Source of the DNA: Pseudomonadales bacterium
Lineage (GTDB): Bacteria > Pseudomonadota > Gammaproteobacteria > Pseudomonadales > UBA7239
DNA length: 6,633 bases
NCBI GenBank assembly: GCA_020443005.1
Contig: JAGRJA010000121.1
Span: forward strand, 1 to 6,633
Direction of reading: 5' to 3'
Position numbers and translations under genes: made by a program. The notes under the pieces are model-generated. The model saw nothing but the letters and a program-made list of their open reading frames with translations. It did not search any database and was not told where the DNA came from. Position 1 is the first letter of the stretch, and the number at the start of each line of letters is the position of its first letter. Below, piece by piece: positions 1-5,846 of this stretch.

Positions 1-2
1 TG

Positions 3-347
3 CATCAATCCGGTATAAAAGTGCGTGTCAACGCAGCCCCCTGGATACCCGGCATCAGCAACGCCGAAGAAATTGTGAAACGAACACCCGATGGTGTACT
101 GGTTGCATTTGGCCCCCTTGAGCTCGACAACTCACACTACGATGTCTTGATTGGCGTCAACAAAACTTCTGCCGCCAAAGCATTGGGCAAGCAGTTCACA
201 CAAAATGAAATCAACAAGGCCTATGTGGCCGAAAGAAACCGCTTGAAAGACCTGAAAAATACTTGCTGGTATTACCCGATCATCCCGGATGAAACAGGCA
301 AGATCCCTATTTTCAAAACATTCAAAGCCGGAGAAATCACCCTTTAA
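3..347 (+). CDS. Radical SAM-type protein, C-terminal part (5' end outside window or displaced)
   Basis: The frame is open to the left edge of the window, so this is the last 114 residues of a longer protein. A GTG at 21 is not a convincing start, because the codons before it (H-Q-S-G-I-K) continue the pattern. The segment running L-H-Q-S-G-I-K-V-R-V-N-A-A-P-W-I-P-G-I-S resembles the late barrel strand of spore-photolyase-like radical SAM proteins, where a hydrophobic strand leads into a P-x-I-P-G turn. The remaining roughly 90 residues are a charged, partly helical tail that I do not recognise. It contains no Cys cluster; that motif would be N-terminal. The stop is TAA at 345-347, and 25 bases later a new gene starts at 373 in the same direction. 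The likely N-terminal partner lies on the opposite strand at 378-713, which suggests the two are parts of one split gene. The family call is inferred from the strand-turn pattern only. Confidence 0.55.
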   Translation, partial: HQSGIKVRVNAAPWIPGISNAEEIVKRTPDGVLVAFGPLELDNSHYDVLIGVNKTSAAKALGKQFTQNEINKAYVAERNRLKDLKNTCWYYPIIPDETGKIPIFKTFKAGEITL

Positions 348-372
348 AACCCTGTTCGTTCCGGAGAGAAAA

Positions 373-471
373 ATGAATCAGAAAAACTCCACAAGAAAAG
401 AACTTGTACAGGCGATCAAACCCTCAATCAATTCACGGGTAATCAATAAACTGCTTTCTATATCAGGGTAA
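373..471 (+). pseudogene. Start of an unrecognised gene, interrupted after about 10-15 codons
   Basis: A well-formed translation start follows the upstream stop: GGAG at 363-366, six bases, then ATG at 373. The first residues are M-N-Q-K-N-S-T-R-K-E-L-V-Q-A-I, a polar, lysine-rich beginning typical of a real N-terminus. From about codon 11-15 onward the sequence is the antisense of the radical SAM gene on the other strand, and the frame ends at a TAA at 469-471. I read this as the authentic 5' end of a gene that followed the radical SAM gene in its operon, now joined to foreign sequence. The protein it came from cannot be identified from so few residues. If the junction is an assembly error, the gene is intact elsewhere. 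Confidence 0.35.
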
Positions 472-713
472 GCGTCGGCATGCCCGCCAATAACAATGCG
501 CTTTCTTCTTCTGAATTCGGGCGAGTTTTGATAAAGAAATTCAAGCTCTCTTTCCAGGCGGTAGACGATTTCATTTTTATTGTAGATCGGCTTCGAGCTC
601 CCTTGTGCTTCCATATTGCAATAAACACAACGAAAAGAACATTTTTCATAAGGCGAGCAGGACCAGAAAGGTACATAGTCAAACTTCCTGAAGAGTTTTA
701 TGTCGCTGAACAA
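378..713 (-). CDS. Radical SAM protein (spore-photolyase-like), truncated N-terminal part
   Basis: This encodes 111 residues with the radical SAM cluster motif C-x3-C-x2-C at Cys25, Cys29 and Cys32 (C-S-F-R-C-V-Y-C). An I-V-I-G-G-H-A-D-A-Y-P-D-I-E segment follows near residues 73-86 and a T-R-E-L-I-E-G-L helix near 92-99. That order is usual for SPL-like radical SAM enzymes, which bind a 4Fe-4S cluster and cleave S-adenosylmethionine to a 5'-deoxyadenosyl radical. Such proteins normally run to about 300 residues. Here similarity fades at about residue 100 and the frame ends after A-C-T-S-S-F-L-V-E-F-F, so most of the barrel is missing and the product should be inactive. The start is TTG at 711-713 with GGTGG at 720-724, and it overlaps the end of the P450 gene by 16 bases. 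A likely C-terminal part lies inverted at 3-347. Confidence 0.7.
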   Translation of the reverse strand: MFSDIKLFRKFDYVPFWSCSPYEKCSFRCVYCNMEAQGSSKPIYNKNEIVYRLERELEFLYQNSPEFRRRKRIVIGGHADAYPDIESSLLITRELIEGLIACTSSFLVEFF

Positions 714-2143
714 GAGTTTCCACCTGTCTGTCCATCCGTTAACGGCTCGAACGCCAGGGGCAAACGCACCAGCGTGCGGGCAAACATCGAAGCAACAAAA
801 GGTGCATCACCGTCAATACGCAGGTTTCGGGTATGCAGCAAAAACGCCTTGACGACCATACGGATTTCCATACGCGCCAACTCACGCCCCAGGCAGGCAT
901 GAATGCCGTGGCCAAAAGTTAAATGCTTCTTGCCGTTTTTACGATTTAATTTTATTTGATCGGGCTCATCCCAGAAACGCTCGTCGCGATTCCCCGAAGC
1001 CCACATCAAAAATATGCGACTGCCTCTGGGCAGTTTGACACCGTGCAACTCCCTGTCCTGTTTGGTCCAGCGAAAATGCCCCTGAAAGGCTGATTCAAGC
1101 CGAAACACCTCCTCGATAAAAGCCGGAATTTTCTCGTGATCATCGCGCAAGGTCTGTTGCAGATCAGGGTTATCAACCAGCATCTTGATCGCATTGCCCA
1201 TCGATGTGGCAGAAGAGTCACTGCCGGCAATCAACAACTGAAAAATCAGGCTGACCGCTTCCTTGTCGCCAAAATGCGAATCCGATTGTGTTGCACGAAT
1301 CAACAACGCGATCAAATTCTCTGGTGCTTCCTCTTCCGGTAATTGCTCAACAACAGATTTGGCCTTCAAGTAAGCCTTCCAGCAATAACGCACAAACACC
1401 ATCACCTGCGCCTGGCTGTACATCAGCTCATGTTTTTTTGCGACACCGCTCTGCGAGTTGATGCCATGAACACACCAGGCTTTTATTTTAGGGAAATCCT
1501 CATCGGGTAAACCGAGCACCCGCATAATCATCAGCATCGGCATTTTCCAACCGAATTCAGACATGAACTCGACCCGACCGGAGGGCAAAAAAGCCTGCAT
1601 GGTTTCATGACAAAGACGCTCAAGATCCATTTCGAGGCTTTTCACAAAACGGGCATTCAAACCGGCGTGACCTATCTTGCGTTCAACGGTGTGTTTTGGG
1701 GGGTCCTGTGTTGCCATCACATCGGCCGGTACCACACCCAAATCGCCCAGCAAGGCAAATTGCGCACCGACCTTTTCAATACTTTGCCCCGGTTTCAAGC
1801 CGGCAACAGCACCTTGCTGAAAGGAAGAGTAACCCTCTACATCCTTGCAAACTGCAACAATATCTTCATAACGGGAAATACAAAATATACCGTTAGGCAA
1901 ACGATAGACCGGCGCCTGATCGCGAATCAATTTGTAAAACGCATAGGGGTTTTGAAAGCAGGCATTTTCGAGCGGACGGAAGTCTTCGGGTTTTTGCGGG
2001 TTTTGCACCGGTAATACCGCAGCGGCATCAGTCGCGGTATTGGTGTTTTTTTCACGCTGAAAAAAGCCGGTAACCGTCAGTGCATATTGCAACAGATACG
2101 AAACCAGAATGCGTTTCAGATGATAGCTTCGCGTATACCACAT
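698..2143 (-). CDS. Cytochrome P450
   Basis: This is a 481-residue P450 monooxygenase, which uses O2 and electrons from redox partners to hydroxylate or otherwise oxidise an organic substrate. All hallmark motifs are present. The I-helix oxygen-binding stretch is A306-G-S-D-S-S311. The K-helix E-x-x-R is Glu345 to Arg348. The haem loop is F410-G-H-G-I-H-A-C417-L-G with Cys417 as the iron ligand. A D-P-P-K-H-T segment at 147-152 fits the C-helix region. Bacterial soluble P450s are usually about 400-420 residues. This one has about 55 extra N-terminal residues, including a hydrophobic run near 11-28 (I-L-V-S-Y-L-L-Q-Y-A-L-T-V) that may attach it to the membrane. The ATG at 2143 lies nine bases after the KSI stop, and no other ATG occurs before residue 143. 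No ferredoxin or reductase gene is in the window. The substrate is unknown; the KSI neighbour hints at a steroid or terpenoid. Confidence 0.95.
   Translation of the reverse strand: MWYTRSYHLKRILVSYLLQYALTVTGFFQREKNTNTATDAAAVLPVQNPQKPEDFRPLENACFQNPYAFYKLIRDQAPVYRLPNGIFCISRYEDIVAVCKDVEGYSSFQQGAVAGLKPGQSIEKVGAQFALLGDLGVVPADVMATQDPPKHTVERKIGHAGLNARFVKSLEMDLERLCHETMQAFLPSGRVEFMSEFGWKMPMLMIMRVLGLPDEDFPKIKAWCVHGINSQSGVAKKHELMYSQAQVMVFVRYCWKAYLKAKSVVEQLPEEEAPENLIALLIRATQSDSHFGDKEAVSLIFQLLIAGSDSSATSMGNAIKMLVDNPDLQQTLRDDHEKIPAFIEEVFRLESAFQGHFRWTKQDRELHGVKLPRGSRIFLMWASGNRDERFWDEPDQIKLNRKNGKKHLTFGHGIHACLGRELARMEIRMVVKAFLLHTRNLRIDGDAPFVASMFARTLVRLPLAFEPLTDGQTGGNSCSAT
720..724 (-). promoter_or_regulatory. 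Ribosome binding site of the radical SAM gene
   Basis: GGTGG on the minus strand sits six bases before the TTG start at 713, inside the last codons of the P450 gene. It supports the non-ATG start, because no ATG occurs before the Cys motif. The arrangement suggests translational coupling to the P450. Confidence 0.45.
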
Positions 2144-2152
2144 GCGTATTAC

Positions 2153-2500
2153 CTACATGCTCCAGTAGGCTTTCATCGAAACCACCTGCCCGGCTTCATT
2201 AAATTCAAACACATCCACCACATCAATATTCATTCCCTGCATGGAAAGCGTAAAGGGAAAAGCCGCGCAATTGGCCGCACAACAAACCGGGCCCGCCAGT
2301 TCCAGGCTCACCGACATTTTGAAGGCCGATGCGTAAAAAGCCGCGATGGACGCCTTGCCGGTTTTGGGTTCGAAACCCACGGGGTCCTCTACCCTTGCAT
2401 TATCGGCATAAAGCTGGTCGATAAATGATGCGTCTCCCGTACTTACAGCTTTAATATAACCCTGCACGCTTGCAATCATTTGTTCTTTCGTCACCGCCAT
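2153..2500 (-). CDS. Ketosteroid-isomerase-like protein (NTF2/SnoaL fold)
   Basis: This 115-residue protein matches steroid delta-isomerases along its whole length. In Pseudomonas putida KSI the catalytic residues are Tyr16, Asp40 and Asp103. The equivalents here are Tyr15 (in Q-G-Y-I), Asp39 (in V-E-D-P-V-G) and Asp96 (in D-V-V-D-V-F). Other shared stretches are Q-L-Y-A-D-N-A, I-A-A-F-Y, A-G-P-V and M-K-A-Y-W-S near the end. The family moves a double bond between carbons 5 and 4 of 3-ketosteroids through a dienolate, or does related acid-base chemistry in a cone-shaped cavity. The retained triad argues for an active enzyme rather than a binding protein. ATG at 2500 is preferred over GTG at 2503 because AAGGGG lies seven bases before it. 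This is the first gene of the KSI-P450-radical SAM operon. The true substrate may not be a steroid. Confidence 0.88.
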   Translation of the reverse strand: MAVTKEQMIASVQGYIKAVSTGDASFIDQLYADNARVEDPVGFEPKTGKASIAAFYASAFKMSVSLELAGPVCCAANCAAFPFTLSMQGMNIDVVDVFEFNEAGQVVSMKAYWSM

Positions 2501-2507
2501 CACTTCG

Positions 2508-2513
2508 CCCCTT
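2508..2513 (-). promoter_or_regulatory. Ribosome binding site deciding the KSI start
   Basis: AAGGGG on the minus strand lies seven bases before the ATG at 2500 but only four before the adjacent GTG at 2503. This favours the ATG. Confidence 0.5.
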
Positions 2514-2560
2514 CTGTTTTACTTCAATGCCACCACAATTCACACGATAAAAATAGCACG

Positions 2561-3409
2561 CTAAACCCGTTTATGACACAGGTAATGCAACTCGCCGTCT
2601 GTGGTCAGTTGTTGTGCAAGAAATGGTAATAACGACTTCATTTCAGGCATCAATGTCCACGGCGGGTTAATCACAAACAAGCCTGCTGCTGTCATCCCGT
2701 AATCATCGTCATCACCGCTTATACCCAGCTCATACTGATGAACATCTTCAACAGGCAGTTTTTCGAGCGCTTTTTGCATCCGCTTTATCCGGCTGCGCTC
2801 GACCACCGGGTACCAGATCGCTATTACGGTATTGGCCATTTTCGCTAAGGCTTTTTGCGCTGTTTCAACAACAGCCTGATAGTCCGTTTTTATTTCATAG
2901 GAAGGGTCAATCAATACCACCGCCCTTCTCGACTGGCAAGGCAACAGGGCGAGCAGGCTTTTCAGGCCATCCTGCTTTTCTACCCTGACCTGCCGGTTCT
3001 GCCCGAATTCCTTTTCAAGCAGAGAAAAATCACTGCTGTGCAACTCATACAACCAGGCCCTGTCCCTTTCACGCAAAAAAGAGGCAGCAATCAGTGGCGA
3101 ACCGGGGTACACCTTCAGGCCGCCCTGCCTGTTCATGTTCCTGACCACAGAAAAATACGCTGCCAACGCAGGGCAGGCCAGAAGTGCTTCTTCACGACTC
3201 TCGAACAAACGACCAATGCCATTGCACCACTCCGGTTTTTTCTCTGCTTTATCAGCAACCAGTCTATAGCGACCTGCACCCGCATGCGTATCGATATAAT
3301 CGAAGGGCTTTTGCTTTTTTGTCATATGAGCCAGTAATTCCATCAGCACAATATGCTTGAGTACATCAGCGAAATTACCTGCATGAAAAGAATGTCGATA
3401 ACTCAACAT
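2561..3409 (-). CDS. rlmJ: 23S rRNA (adenine(2030)-N(6))-methyltransferase RlmJ
   Basis: RlmJ transfers a methyl group from S-adenosylmethionine to N6 of A2030 in 23S rRNA. This 282-residue protein matches the family's usual length (E. coli 280). It opens with the diagnostic M-L-S-Y-R-H-S-F-H-A-G-N and A-D-V-L-K-H. The SAM-binding motif is D40-T-H-A-G-A-G-R-Y48. Further conserved blocks are Y-P-G-S-P-L-I-A near 101-108, W-Y-P-V-V near 199-203, and G-M-T-A-A-G with I-N-P-P-W near 238-251. The catalytic motif reads D168-P-S-Y171 where the E. coli enzyme has D-P-P-Y; the catalytic Asp is kept. AGGGA at 3416-3420 lies six bases before the ATG. The gene diverges from the PPK2 gene and is followed 60 bases later by the KSI start in the same direction, but nothing ties its function to that operon. 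Confidence 0.95.
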   Translation of the reverse strand: MLSYRHSFHAGNFADVLKHIVLMELLAHMTKKQKPFDYIDTHAGAGRYRLVADKAEKKPEWCNGIGRLFESREEALLACPALAAYFSVVRNMNRQGGLKVYPGSPLIAASFLRERDRAWLYELHSSDFSLLEKEFGQNRQVRVEKQDGLKSLLALLPCQSRRAVVLIDPSYEIKTDYQAVVETAQKALAKMANTVIAIWYPVVERSRIKRMQKALEKLPVEDVHQYELGISGDDDDYGMTAAGLFVINPPWTLMPEMKSLLPFLAQQLTTDGELHYLCHKRV

Positions 3410-3499
3410 GATTTTTCCCTTTACCGTCGCGGAATGTGTAACAGCATGCAGCAGATAAAAATGCGCCGAATATCACCTGCTGCCTATCAGAAAACCTCA

Positions 3500-3528
3500 A
3501 ACACAGGTCACATATTGACCCTTGTCAA
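3500..3528 (-). promoter_or_regulatory. Candidate rlmJ promoter
   Basis: Read on the minus strand, a perfect -35 TTGACA at 3528-3523 is followed after 17 bases by TGTGTT at 3505-3500, a weak -10 (three of six consensus bases). It lies about 90-120 bases upstream of the rlmJ start. The spacing and perfect -35 support it, and the poor -10 argues against a strong unregulated promoter. Confidence 0.3.
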
Positions 3529-3529
3529 T
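3506..3529. promoter_or_regulatory. Two overlapping dyads, possible operator between divergent genes
   Basis: GGTCA (3506-3510), five bases, then TGACC (3516-3520) form one perfect dyad. ATTGAC (3514-3519), four bases, then GTCAAT (3524-3529) form a second that overlaps it. A further GACC at 3543-3546 and GGTCA at 3561-3565 follow toward the PPK2 gene. The dyads cover the candidate -35 box and spacer of the rlmJ promoter, where a bound repressor would block polymerase. No regulator gene is present in the window, so the binding protein is unknown. Confidence 0.3.
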
Positions 3530-3607
3530 GCGAATGAATGGCGACCATTCTATGCTTATCGGTCATGCCTTTAAATGGCCACTTTTCAATAAAACGCGAG
3601 TATTGTA

Positions 3608-4621
3608 ATGAGTACCAAAAACAGCGAGAAACCCGTTGATCTCAACACCCCCGAAATCTCAACGGATGATGATGACTGGGCGACATTACAAGATCAAACC
3701 AGGGCCATCGAAAACGCCCACAAAAAAACCGGCGAGGCACTGCACCACCTGAGTGAACTACGCCATGACCCGAAAGCGATAAGACTTTCCTTTGAAACCG
3801 GCGAGTACCCCTATAAGCGGAAAATCAGCCGAAAAATATATGAAGCCCAAAAGGCCGAATTGCAGGTTGAACTGCTCAAGGTTCAAAAATGGGTGAAGGA
3901 AACCAACCAGAAAATAGTCGTTATTTTTGAAGGCCGGGATGCCGCCGGCAAGGGTGGCGCCATCAAGCGATTCATGGAACACCTCAATCCTCGTGGAGCG
4001 CGGGTTGTCGCACTTGAAAAGCCGACAGAACAGGAACGATCACAGTGGTTTTTCCAGCGCTACATCACACACCTTCCCTCTGCCGGTGAAATCGTGCTGT
4101 TCGATCGCTCATGGTACAACCGGGCGGGCGTTGAACGGGTGATGCGTTTTTGTCGACCCAACGACTATCTCGAATTCATGCGCCAATGCCCCGACATCGA
4201 AAGAATGCTCGTGCAATCCGGCATTCACCTTTTCAAATACTGGTTCTCCGTTTCCAAGGACGAACAACTGCGGCGCTTCAAGGCCCGCTCCAGCGACCCG
4301 CTCAAACAATGGAAACTCTCCCCGATCGACGAAGCCTCTCTCGACAAATGGGATGATTACACGGAAGCCAAAGAAGCCATGTTCTTCTATACCGATACAG
4401 CCGATGCACCCTGGACGATTATCAAATCGAACGACAAAAAACGCGCACGCCTGAACTGCATGCAACATTTCCTGTCGCAACTACCCTACGAAGGCAAGGA
4501 CAAAAAAATCGTCAAGGGGCCAGACCCGTTGATTGTTGGTGCCAGCTCGCATGTAATTGGCAACAGTGACCACATACTTGGCGCCAGTTTGCACCCCGGC
4601 CTGAGAAGAAGTACCGATTAA
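3608..4621 (+). CDS. ppk2: Polyphosphate kinase 2 (PPK2), single-domain class I-like
   Basis: PPK2 enzymes move phosphate between polyphosphate and nucleotides, and class I members mostly make NTP from NDP. This 337-residue protein has one PPK2 domain. The Walker A segment is G109-R-D-A-A-G-K-G-G117 with Lys115. The Walker B and base region is L-F-D166-R-S-W-Y-N-R, followed by the G-V-E-R-V-M-R-F lid near 174-181. The conserved K-W-D-D-Y near 247-251 and a P-W-T-I-I-K-S-N-D stretch near 268-276 complete the fold. An acidic, charged N-terminal extension of about 60 residues precedes the domain, and a roughly 40-residue tail follows with a loosely repeated G-A-S-x-H. ATG at 3608 has only a weak GAG at 3598-3600 before it. 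The gene stands alone: it diverges from rlmJ and converges on the SDR gene with 16 bases between stops. The class assignment rests on domain layout and is less certain than the family. Confidence 0.94.
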   Translation: MSTKNSEKPVDLNTPEISTDDDDWATLQDQTRAIENAHKKTGEALHHLSELRHDPKAIRLSFETGEYPYKRKISRKIYEAQKAELQVELLKVQKWVKETNQKIVVIFEGRDAAGKGGAIKRFMEHLNPRGARVVALEKPTEQERSQWFFQRYITHLPSAGEIVLFDRSWYNRAGVERVMRFCRPNDYLEFMRQCPDIERMLVQSGIHLFKYWFSVSKDEQLRRFKARSSDPLKQWKLSPIDEASLDKWDDYTEAKEAMFFYTDTADAPWTIIKSNDKKRARLNCMQHFLSQLPYEGKDKKIVKGPDPLIVGASSHVIGNSDHILGASLHPGLRRSTD

Positions 4622-4637
4622 GAGAAGCCTCAAAAGC

Positions 4638-5483
4638 TCACTGTTTTCGGGTATCGATATGCTGTTTTTTGAAATCCGGGCCCGACAGTTTCATGATGAT
4701 GAGCGGTGACAGGCGAATCACCCACCACAAAAGCCGGTACCAGGCGGGGTAAATAATGATAGACCGGTTTCGGGCAACGGCTTTCAGGGCTTTCCTCGCG
4801 AAGGTATGAATATCCATGGGCTTCATGCGCTCCCATGTTGCCAGCGTCTCGGCCTCACTCAAATTGCTCAGTTGCTTGCCAAACTTGCCACCACTGGCGA
4901 GCAAGGGCGTACGAATGGCACCGGGGCACAGAACAGAGACATTAACACCTTCAAAGGCCGCTTCGACACGCAGTGCCGTAGAGAGCCCCACCACCGCATG
5001 TTTTGTGGCGCTATAACCGGCGAGACCGGCCGAAGGTGTTACACCTGCCATCGAAGCCGTATTCACAATATGGCCGTAACCCTGCTCAATCATCAGCGGG
5101 TACACCGCCTGAATGCCATTGATCACTCCCATCACATTTATATCGACCAATGCTCGCCAGTCCTCCGGCGAATAATCGCGTACCGCGCCGGTAATACAAA
5201 TACCCGCATTGTTGAACAGATAATCGATGCTGCCGGTTTCCGCCCTGATACGAATAGCCAGATCGGCAAAGGCACTGGCATCGCGAACATCAAGCGCTTC
5301 TGCCCTGGCCTTGCCGCCTGCAAGCCGGATATCTGCTGCACGCTTTTCTGCCAGCTCAAGCTGCCTGTCGGCGATGACCACCAGCGCACCACAACGACCC
5401 AGTTCCTCGGCAAGCCCCTGGCCAATACCCGAAGCACCTCCGGTAATCAACACGGTTTTACCCTGAAAAGCGGCCAGGCTCAT
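4638..5483 (-). CDS. Short-chain dehydrogenase/reductase with C-terminal membrane tail
   Basis: This is a 281-residue classical SDR, an NAD(P)-dependent oxidoreductase of alcohols or ketones. The cofactor motif is T14-G-G-A-S-G-I-G21. Asp39 ends the second strand (V-I-A-D-R), which favours NAD(H). N-N-A-G is at 91-94. The catalytic tetrad is Asn116, Ser144, Tyr157 and Lys161 (Y-S-A-T-K), and P-G at 187-188 follows. Residues 241-264 (I-I-I-Y-P-A-W-Y-R-L-L-W-W-V-I, then L-I-I-M) are strongly hydrophobic, as in SDRs that sit on the inner membrane. The ATG at 5483 is chosen because GGAG lies six bases before it and the Rossmann strand begins a few residues later. An upstream ATG at 5540 would add 19 Cys-containing residues with no ribosome site. 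It lies 84 bases after the GNAT-like gene on the same strand. The substrate cannot be told; a lipid, fatty aldehyde or steroid is compatible with the tail. Confidence 0.93.
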   Translation of the reverse strand: MSLAAFQGKTVLITGGASGIGQGLAEELGRCGALVVIADRQLELAEKRAADIRLAGGKARAEALDVRDASAFADLAIRIRAETGSIDYLFNNAGICITGAVRDYSPEDWRALVDINVMGVINGIQAVYPLMIEQGYGHIVNTASMAGVTPSAGLAGYSATKHAVVGLSTALRVEAAFEGVNVSVLCPGAIRTPLLASGGKFGKQLSNLSEAETLATWERMKPMDIHTFARKALKAVARNRSIIIYPAWYRLLWWVIRLSPLIIMKLSGPDFKKQHIDTRKQ

Positions 5484-5489
5484 GCAGTA

Positions 5490-5493
5490 CTCC
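5490..5493 (-). promoter_or_regulatory. Ribosome binding site deciding the SDR start
   Basis: GGAG on the minus strand, six bases before ATG 5483, supports the shorter start over the in-frame ATG at 5540. Confidence 0.5.
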
Positions 5494-5567
5494 AAAGCGT
5501 CAAAGGGGTTACAGGGAAAACAAAGACACCCATGGCCCACCGGCCAGAGGTTGACCTAAGCAGAAAA

Positions 5568-5846
5568 CTAACGCAGAAACCTGTCGACATACCAACAACT
5601 GGCACTGATACGGAAATTTTCCTGACGGGCCCATTGCAGGCCTTCCCTTACCAGTTTTTCTGCCAGCCCCTTTCCCCTGAAAGGGGTCGGCACAAAGGTA
5701 CGCCGAAAATCAATCATTGGTGTGGCTTGTCCATCAATCATCACATCAAAGCGCTTGTACTCGAGCAATGCTCTCACTTCTTCTCCATCCACATCCAGCG
5801 TCAGGATAAAACAGTGATTCGCCTGATCATGCGTTATTCTCGGCAT
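5568..5846 (-). CDS. Small GNAT-like N-acetyltransferase (YjdJ-type)
   Basis: This 92-residue protein carries the acetyl-CoA-binding signature R57-G-K-G-L-A-E-K-L, preceded by F-V-P-T-P-F at 51-56 and followed by an A-R-x-x-x-F-R-I helix-strand and S-C-W-Y-V near 83-87. This is the minimal one-domain GNAT fold of the YjdJ group, whose substrates are mostly unknown. Family members usually continue about ten residues beyond the C-x-Y-V strand with an H-P-E motif. Here the protein stops at V-D-R-F-L-R, so the C-terminus is slightly short. ATG at 5846 is chosen, with a weak GGGA eight bases before it; a TTG at 5861 would add five residues. Either start lies inside the preceding Deg-like gene (20 or 35 bases of overlap), so the two are probably translated together. 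Confidence 0.8.
   Translation of the reverse strand: MPRITHDQANHCFILTLDVDGEEVRALLEYKRFDVMIDGQATPMIDFRRTFVPTPFRGKGLAEKLVREGLQWARQENFRISASCWYVDRFLR

Noticed and set aside
480..902. Plus-strand open frame of 140 codons
   Set aside because: It is antisense to the radical SAM Cys-motif region and the P450 haem region; it is a shadow of those genes.
1607..2014. Plus-strand open frame of 135 codons within the P450 region
   Set aside because: It is antisense to the P450 coding sequence, whose motifs are complete in the other frame.
2501..2560. Promoter for the KSI operon
   Set aside because: The A/T-rich stretch has TATTTT-like hexamers but no matching -35 at proper spacing, so no promoter is called.
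2855..3337. Plus-strand open frame of 160 codons inside rlmJ
   Set aside because: It is antisense to a well-matched rlmJ and its translation has no family features.
3353..3574. Plus-strand open frame of 73 codons spanning the rlmJ start and the spacer
   Set aside because: It starts inside rlmJ antisense, has no ribosome site, and its composition is not protein-like.
4622..4637. Possible bidirectional terminator between the convergent PPK2 and SDR stops
   Set aside because: The gap is 16 bases with no inverted repeat; termination, if any, must lie inside the genes.
5533..5546. Hairpin TGGCC-CACC-GGCCA between the GNAT-like and SDR genes
   Set aside because: The stem is only five base pairs and no T-run follows on the minus strand, so it is not supported as a terminator.
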